The notes beneath the pieces are model-generated. The model saw nothing but the letters and a program-made list of their open reading frames with translations, made no database searches and had not been told where the DNA came from. Shown one piece after another: positions 58,597 to 64,000 of a stretch of 64,000 bases of DNA; position 1 is the first letter of the stretch; each line of letters begins with the position of its first letter. Origin of the DNA: Ilex aquifolium (taxonomy: Eukaryota; Streptophyta; Magnoliopsida; Aquifoliales; Aquifoliaceae). The position numbers and the translations under genes are program-made. Where the stretch lies: NCBI GenBank assembly GCA_951799425.1, contig OX637403.1:31350811-31414810 (forward strand). The letters run 5' to 3'.

Positions 58597-59739
58597 TTAC
58601 CAGAAACCATCATCCACAGCTGTCATTGAAGATGAGTGCGGGTCATTGTCTTCTTCTAGCTCCATCTCCAACTCTGGCTCGCCAAATTCACCTGATTCAA
58701 TATCAGCAAGGTTCTTCAAGTCAACGACCGAAAGCTCGTCTAGGTGCCTCACCACCAAGTCAGCAGCACCAAGTTCATAGGCTGGATGCTTGCTAGCAAC
58801 AGCCACACACTTCATTCGTCCATCATGGGCAGCCTCCACTGTCTGATTTGAGTTTCCGAAGACAATACATCGCTCAGGTATGAATTGTAGAAGCTGTGCT
58901 GCATATACAAACATTTCAGGATCAGGCTTCCCTCTGTGAACATCCTCTGCAGCTACAATTACATTGAAGACCCCTTCGATCCCAATGGCATCCATAGCAG
59001 TCTCGAGAATCTTCCTTGGCCGAGTAGACACTAAGGCCATTGGTATCTTGTAATGCATCAGAACATTCACAAACTCTTGAGAACCAGATCGAAATCTATA
59101 AATCCCACCTTGCAAGGCCTGGTGAATCTCCTCCTTTCTAGAGGCCATTCTCCTCATCTGAGCTGGGTCTCTTGACCAGCATAGCACTTCGGAAATAGCT
59201 TGCTCATTCTTCATTCCTTCTATTCTTCGAAGGATGAATGTTGGAGGAGGTGATTTTCCTTCTTCCTGGGCAAGAGCCAACCAGGCCTGCTTCTCAAGAT
59301 CAGGATTATCTTCAATTACCACTCCTTCCCATTCAAATATAGCACCTAACCATCCACAACCCATCCTTTCTTGTCGAAGCAATGGATTTTGCAGTGATGG
59401 GCTATCAGCCTTGTTCTCTGGTGGCCACAACCCTGGTTTTCGATCAACACTAGGATCAATCTGGTATGCAAAATTTCGAGGTATTCGCTCCTTTTCTTTA
59501 TACGCATAGGCTTCTTTTGTCAATTCCATTGCTTGTGACTTAATTGATGGAACAAGTAACCGATCAACTCTCGGTCGTGGCACAGAAGTGGAAAAAACAA
59601 TCTTTCTACCAAGAAATTCAGTAGAAGGGAGCCTGCAAATGTCAGCAGGCTTCCTTTTGCTGGAGACATCCTTACCATAATATCCTCCATATACTGGTGG
59701 GTGCACCAAAAGGGTTGCCCCTGCAATTGATTCCACCAT
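58597..59739 (-). CDS. PYRP2: HAD-family phosphatase, riboflavin pathway (PyrP2-like), 380 aa
   Basis: By family this is the plastid phosphatase that removes phosphate from 5-amino-6-(5-phospho-D-ribitylamino)uracil in riboflavin synthesis. The coding region is a single exon. Residues 1 to about 55 are basic and Ser-rich, as in a transit peptide. The HAD core follows: motif I region FEWEGVVIEDN (136-145), motif II ALVSTRPR, motif III Lys in HRGKPDPE, motif IV region IVFGNSNQTVEAAHDG, then an acidic tail. Text matches the Arabidopsis At4g11570 product as I remember it (373 aa). Motif I has Glu136/Glu138 where classic HAD enzymes have D-x-D; the Arabidopsis relative is recalled to share this. 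A leader intron is likely, with donor GTTCTTCTT at 60401. The 3' UTR lies below 58597. Next to it at 57532 is a SINE. Confidence 0.92.
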   Translation of the reverse strand: MVESIAGATLLVHPPVYGGYYGKDVSSKRKPADICRLPSTEFLGRKIVFSTSVPRPRVDRLLVPSIKSQAMELTKEAYAYKEKERIPRNFAYQIDPSVDRKPGLWPPENKADSPSLQNPLLRQERMGCGWLGAIFEWEGVVIEDNPDLEKQAWLALAQEEGKSPPPTFILRRIEGMKNEQAISEVLCWSRDPAQMRRMASRKEEIHQALQGGIYRFRSGSQEFVNVLMHYKIPMALVSTRPRKILETAMDAIGIEGVFNVIVAAEDVHRGKPDPEMFVYAAQLLQFIPERCIVFGNSNQTVEAAHDGRMKCVAVASKHPAYELGAADLVVRHLDELSVVDLKNLADIESGEFGEPELEMELEEDNDPHSSSMTAVDDGFW

Positions 59740-60545
59740 ATTGCCAAATACAAACAGTAGCTTAATCCAACCAGATATTTAGATTAACAACTTTCCCCTA
59801 GATTGAAAACCCCCCTTTCAACTTCTTCCCACGTTGAACCAAGAGAGAACACTCCCAAAATCAACCAAACTTTGGTCAATTCCTATGAATTGAGACTATC
59901 CAATGAGGATTTAGCACTACGCCTCAACCCTTAGACCAGACTATTTACCAAACTGGGGCAAATTTTAACACCAGCATAAGCTATCCAAACCGGGATTCCA
60001 CAAATCCAGTGCAAATTTTTCTCAAAAGGTCTCCAATTCTCACAGTTATATATTCCCAAAACCCACGAATCTTTAATTTAACAGAACCCTCTTCTTGTGA
60101 GAAAACTGTGTGACTCCCAAGTTATTCCCTCAACAACCGAAAGGGTAAAAGTATAACAAACAGCCTTCCCACAACAAAGGTCCAACCTTTACTCAATACC
60201 CATCAAAGTCACCAAAAGACAAATAAAGGAAAAACTAAAAACGAATATACAGAGACTTCTTCCCACTAAAATTTGCAAACAATTTTACAACTACAAACCA
60301 ACCAAATACAATAAGAGCTGAATTTGTAGGGAAAACAAGATAGAAATTCTAATTCGTATATGTTTTTACAAGGAGAGAGAAGAGGGAGATGTAAGAAGAA
60401 CCTGGTGGGTGAAACCAACCGCGGAGTGAAGATTAGACAACGAATTTAGAGAGAGAGAGAGAGAGATAGAGAATTAGATTCTTCTTCGATCAAGTTTTTT
60501 TGTGGTTTCTATTGTATTACAGGCTAGACAGGAGACATAAATAGG
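59740..60545 (-). promoter_or_regulatory. PYRP2 leader with probable intron, and promoter
   Basis: On the minus strand a CT-rich leader (about 60470-60440: GA run on the + strand) ends CACCAG/GTTCTTCTT at 60402. The intron would reach close to the ATG, but its acceptor is not clear (ATTAAG just above 59759 is a weak candidate). Transcription should start near 60500. Confidence 0.4.
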
Positions 60546-60559
60546 GGCTCGACTTTTTT

Positions 60560-61930
60560 GAGTCTCCGGGTTACGAACCGGTGGCGCCGGCCAACGTTAG
60601 CCGTGTCCCAAGTACACGTGTCGGTAATGTAAACAGTAATGTCTTTAAAGGTTGGAAAATATCACTCCACATGAACAAAATACGAAATCAAGAGATTAAA
60701 TCTTATTTTTAATTATTAATTTTATAAACGTGTAAAATCAGACCCGACATAATTAAGAGTATAGTCAATTAAAAAAAATATAAAATACGACTCGTTTAGA
60801 TATTGATTATATACGATTCATATACAACATAAATTCAATATGACACGATTCGTTAAATACGAACTAATAAATAAATTAAATGTCCATGAAATATTTTTTA
60901 ACAAGAACCCATTATGATCTAATACAAATCCACATCACCCGACAAGATATTTTTAACATGTCTAAATTTTCTCTTTTATTTTTAGTTTAAGCAACAATAA
61001 ATTATCATATTTTAAACACACGATGGCCCAACCAATCACATCATTATAAAAAAATAGTATTTAAAATATATTGTCATATTTTTTTTGGTGATGTATGGTA
61101 TTGTTTCACATGTTTTTAATGAGTTATAACGAACAAGTTATCAATAATTTTTGAGCTTATTTTTTCGTGCTCGGTGTTAGTCAGACTCAGACTGATAATT
61201 TTTTGCATCGACGAGTTAAAATTTAAATTTTATCAAATTTAGATTATAAATAGGTCAATTCATTGGGTAAATGAGTGGATATGAATTTTACTAAACATTG
61301 TTTATACCCCGCTAATCGAATATATATGATTATAGAAATGAAATGAATTAAAATCTAATTATTAAAAGCAATGTAGAATGAAAAAGTATTGGATGGTGAT
61401 GGAAACAAAGAGAGTAATATTAAAGTGAATAATAGTCCTTGTCTTGAGAGAGAGATTAAGTTTTTTATAATGAAGCTATGGATAAGAGCTTATGAAAATA
61501 CTCCAATCCACTTCTGTTTCTAATCCCCCAATAAAATAAGATTTAAGTACATTGTGTAGCATAAGCAAAACAATTTTGTCTTAAAAAAATATAATTTTTT
61601 TTAATATTTTCAATAACTTCAAGAAACATCTATAACTTGACAACATTTTCTAGAAAGATTTGTGAAAATAAGTTGGGTTATTGGCGTTATTATATCGTCT
61701 AAAGTTTTGCACTGATACTAAATATCCCCAACTTTTTTCAAGAGTATGAATCGAGCCGAACCCGAATCCTTTCAATTTTTAAGGAGTACTGTGTAACTCA
61801 ATTGTTTAAAATGGTGTTTAAATTGAAAAGAAAAAGAAAAATCAGCAAATGAGGAGGATTCTAGTCCAATATGCCATGAGAAGCAAAGTGCAATGTGTTT
61901 GTCTGAATGGTTAAAAAGCTATCTATTCCA
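60560..61930. other. AT-rich intergenic sequence, no gene seen
   Basis: Contains TACGACTCG / ATACGATTC-type degenerate words at 60780-60880 and 61130-61330. No coding or RNA signal. Confidence 0.45.
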
Positions 61931-61943
61931 ATATATATGACAT

Positions 61944-62215
61944 ACCACCGGGGCTGGTGGTTTAATGGTAAGACATGTCCGTCTTTGAGTCGTATCTTGA
62001 CTCCCACGTGGTTAATAAGCAGGGTTCGATCCACGGGATCCCCATGTCTTTACTACTTAGGCTTCAGTGGTGATGTGGTGACGGATTACTCCAAAGGGGT
62101 CTGTAACTATGGTTAACCGAACATTCTACACCCGAGAGAGGCCTCATGATCACGCCCAAGGAAGGTCACTACCTATTGGTCGCCCCTCTCCCCCTTTCTA
62201 TCTTTCAAAAAAAAT
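61944..62215 (+). mobile_element. SINE, tRNA-derived, 272 bp
   Basis: A box TGGTTTAATGGTAAG (61958-61972) and B box GGTTCGATCC (62023-62032) at tRNA-like order, followed by a tRNA-unrelated body and an A-rich tail. Target duplication ATATATATGACAT / ATATATATGATAT (61931-61943, 62216-62228; one change). The head resembles a glycine-type tRNA but does not fold as an intact tRNA over that 65-bp spacing. Confidence 0.75.
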
Positions 62216-62229
62216 ATATATATGATATG

Positions 62230-63683
62230 AATATTTTCATTCACAATGAGCCTTGAATCATTAACTTCTCTTTGTCCTCAAGAAAGCTCTACCATATCAA
62301 CCACCTGCAATTGATTCCAACAATTGGAAGTAATAAACTCAACAAACTCAAAAAAACCCTTTTGAAATTAAGTATATTGGACGGTTCACCTAAGTCTCAA
62401 ACGGTTCAGGGTGTCCGAACTAACTTACGTGTATTTTGATTAATTTTTTTTTGGTTCGATTAAAGACAAACCATTCACGTCAGAATTAGAGTATTCATAA
62501 GAGATAAATTTCTCAGAGTTTGACCTCAAAAAATTACAAAAATTCAAAATTAAGACAACTGAATTTACAATTCGATACTGTTACCAAGTAAGCAAGACAA
62601 CCAAAACTTCAGTTTTGTATGGTAAGTCAGCATTGTAGTTCTGTGATAAGTCACCAATGAGATAGTTCCAAATGTGGAGGACCATTAGATCATTCCATTC
62701 TCATTTGTCCTTGTTCAAGAAAGACAATTCAATACTCCACCACCTCCTCCCCCCAACAACCCCAAACAAAAAAAACAAAAAAAAAAACCATGATTCTTAT
62801 GTGCAAACTCTAGGACATTGCCATCCCAAGTCGGCAAAATTCTCAAGATCCACTTGTTACCACGTCATCAAGTTTGAAACATCACAGAACATTAATTTAC
62901 CAAACCAATGATTGGCCTCGGTTGGACCGAAGTTATGTTGGCTAATCAAAATGCAATTTGTAATTTGAAAAATTTTAGAATTTTTATTTTATATTCTGAA
63001 AATTTTATTTTTCAGATTCATACCGACATAATATATGCCATACATTATTATCAAGTTGAGGAAAAAGAGACTTCAGAAATCTTCACTCCTCATTTTTTTT
63101 CTTATAAAATTCTTATTTATTTAATTACAGTACAAACTATCATTCAATTGTATCTACCCAAGTGTTATGTAATCACCTCTCTACGGCTCTATTCCACTAT
63201 AATTTCCTATAATTCTTGTCTAATATCTTTAAGCATATCGTAAATTTTGTGCATCGTATAGACCGCAACCACTAAGATAATTTATTTTTTTTGGTACAAT
63301 ACAAAATTTAAAATTTAAATAGAGTTACTAAGACTCTCTAAGAAAGGCAGTACTAGCAAGATCTGCATCAAAACAATCCTCATATCTGTCAGGGGCCTAT
63401 CTAGATAGACCATGTTTTGATCTTGTCTTACATTGATTCCCTTCACGAAGGACAACGAAAGAAAACACCGTTTAATCAATGGGCCGGTCCGGAACATGAC
63501 CCAACGAAGATGGTTGTACACCCGAACAAGCCACCGTTTAATCAATATCCATGTGGCGTACGTCTAATGCTAATTTGTTCTCAATTCTCATACTCCCTTT
63601 AGAGCTCTCTGTATTTATTTTTGTTGTCGGCCAACCGTTTGTCAAAAGTTCGGAGAGAAACGTCCCAACAGAGGCATCAAAAC
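62230..63683. other. Intergenic and promoter region of the right-edge gene
   Basis: Mostly AT-rich. 63466-63480 and about 63533-63547 carry the same word CACCGTTTAATCAAT in direct orientation, 67 bp apart, about 140-220 bp before the start codon at 63684. Possible promoter elements or a small duplication. Confidence 0.35.
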
Positions 63684-63879
63684 ATGGGGGAGAAAGGATC
63701 AAAGAAGAAAGCTGCTAATGTGACTTCTGGGTCGCAGAGTTCAACGCTAAGGGAAGAGTCGAGTGGGAAGAAACAGACCAAAACTAATGCCAAATCCATG
63801 CTAAAATTAGAGCATATAAAGAACCTTGCAGTTTGGGCTAGCGGCGAAGCCGCCATACCTCATTGTTTCCTTGCCACAG
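63684..63879 (+). CDS. First exon of a small basic protein, possibly RNase P Rpr2/Rpp21-domain family (partial)
   Basis: The ATG at 63684 opens MGEKGSKKKAANV, followed by a Lys/Ser-rich stretch and MLKLEHIKNLAVWASGEA. The 'LKLEHL-x-LAVWASGE' type of sequence is, as I recall, found near the N-terminus of plant proteins with an RNase P Rpr2/Rpp21/SNM1 domain, which would act in tRNA processing. The zinc-binding part would lie past the right edge, so the call is tentative. The likely donor is CACAG/GTTTCACG at 63880, weak, followed by a CT microsatellite. An in-frame ATG at 63621 would add 21 residues; 63684 fits better with the Lys-rich start. Confidence 0.45.
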
Positions 63880-64000
63880 GTTTCACGACTCTCTCTCTCT
63901 CTCTCTCTCTCATGTGCGTAGGTCTAATTGTTGCTTTTGAGCTGCGGAATATTGGAACTTTTTGGATTTAACATTTGATATATCACCCATTAGTGCAATG

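Noticed and set aside
61951-62040. Possible tRNA gene
   Set aside because: A and B boxes are present but the intervening sequence is too long and arms do not pair; an A-rich tail and a target duplication show it is a SINE.
62672-63243. Two overlapping open frames of 79 and 111 codons
   Set aside because: AT-rich composition with no family signature; consistent with chance frames in promoter-side intergenic DNA.

Overview
This is plant nuclear DNA, most likely from a core eudicot. The evidence is long AT-rich introns with GT/AG borders, five genes whose products match well-known plant families, and a dense load of plant transposons (LTR element, MULEs, hAT MITEs, Helitrons, SINEs, a LINE). 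I cannot name the species. No bacterial-type operons, CRISPR arrays or viral genomes are present.

Layout. (1) 1-11,000, minus strand: the 5' part of a KDM5/JARID1-type histone H3K4 demethylase (JMJ17-like). Five coding exons lie in the window and the 3' part runs off the left edge; its introns hold a LINE, a Helitron, an inverted repeat cluster and a retroelement remnant. (2) 11,000-17,000: intergenic repeats, including a palindromic MULE-type MITE that itself carries a hAT MITE, a CCN-rich repeat and a long G tract. (3) 17,779-27,765, plus strand: a complete ten-exon brassinosteroid-signalling kinase (BSK3-like, 487 aa). (4) 29,363-36,408, minus strand: a complete fifteen-exon plastid glutamate-cysteine ligase (GSH1, 525 aa), convergent with BSK. 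(5) 37,390-57,900: about 20 kb of nested repeats: a tandem Helitron unit, foldback elements, a 2.4-kb MULE with a hAT MITE inside, a 4.8-kb young LTR retrotransposon inserted in a second copy of the CCN/GGN-core repeat, and SINEs. (6) 58,597-59,739, minus strand: PYRP2, a HAD-family phosphatase of riboflavin synthesis, with an intronless coding region. (7) 61,944-62,215: a tRNA-derived SINE. (8) 63,684 to the right edge, plus strand: the first exon of a gene tentatively resembling plant RNase P Rpr2/Rpp21-domain proteins.

The genes do not form a pathway. They cover chromatin (JMJ17), hormone signalling (BSK), glutathione synthesis (GSH1) and flavin synthesis (PYRP2). The most informative structure is the repeat stratigraphy: several insertions keep target-site duplications, so the order of events can be read. 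I found no convincing undescribed molecular system. The best candidates for something new are the dispersed repeat with the hypervariable CCN/GGN core, the tandem Helitron next to the GSH1 promoter, and the large foldback elements.
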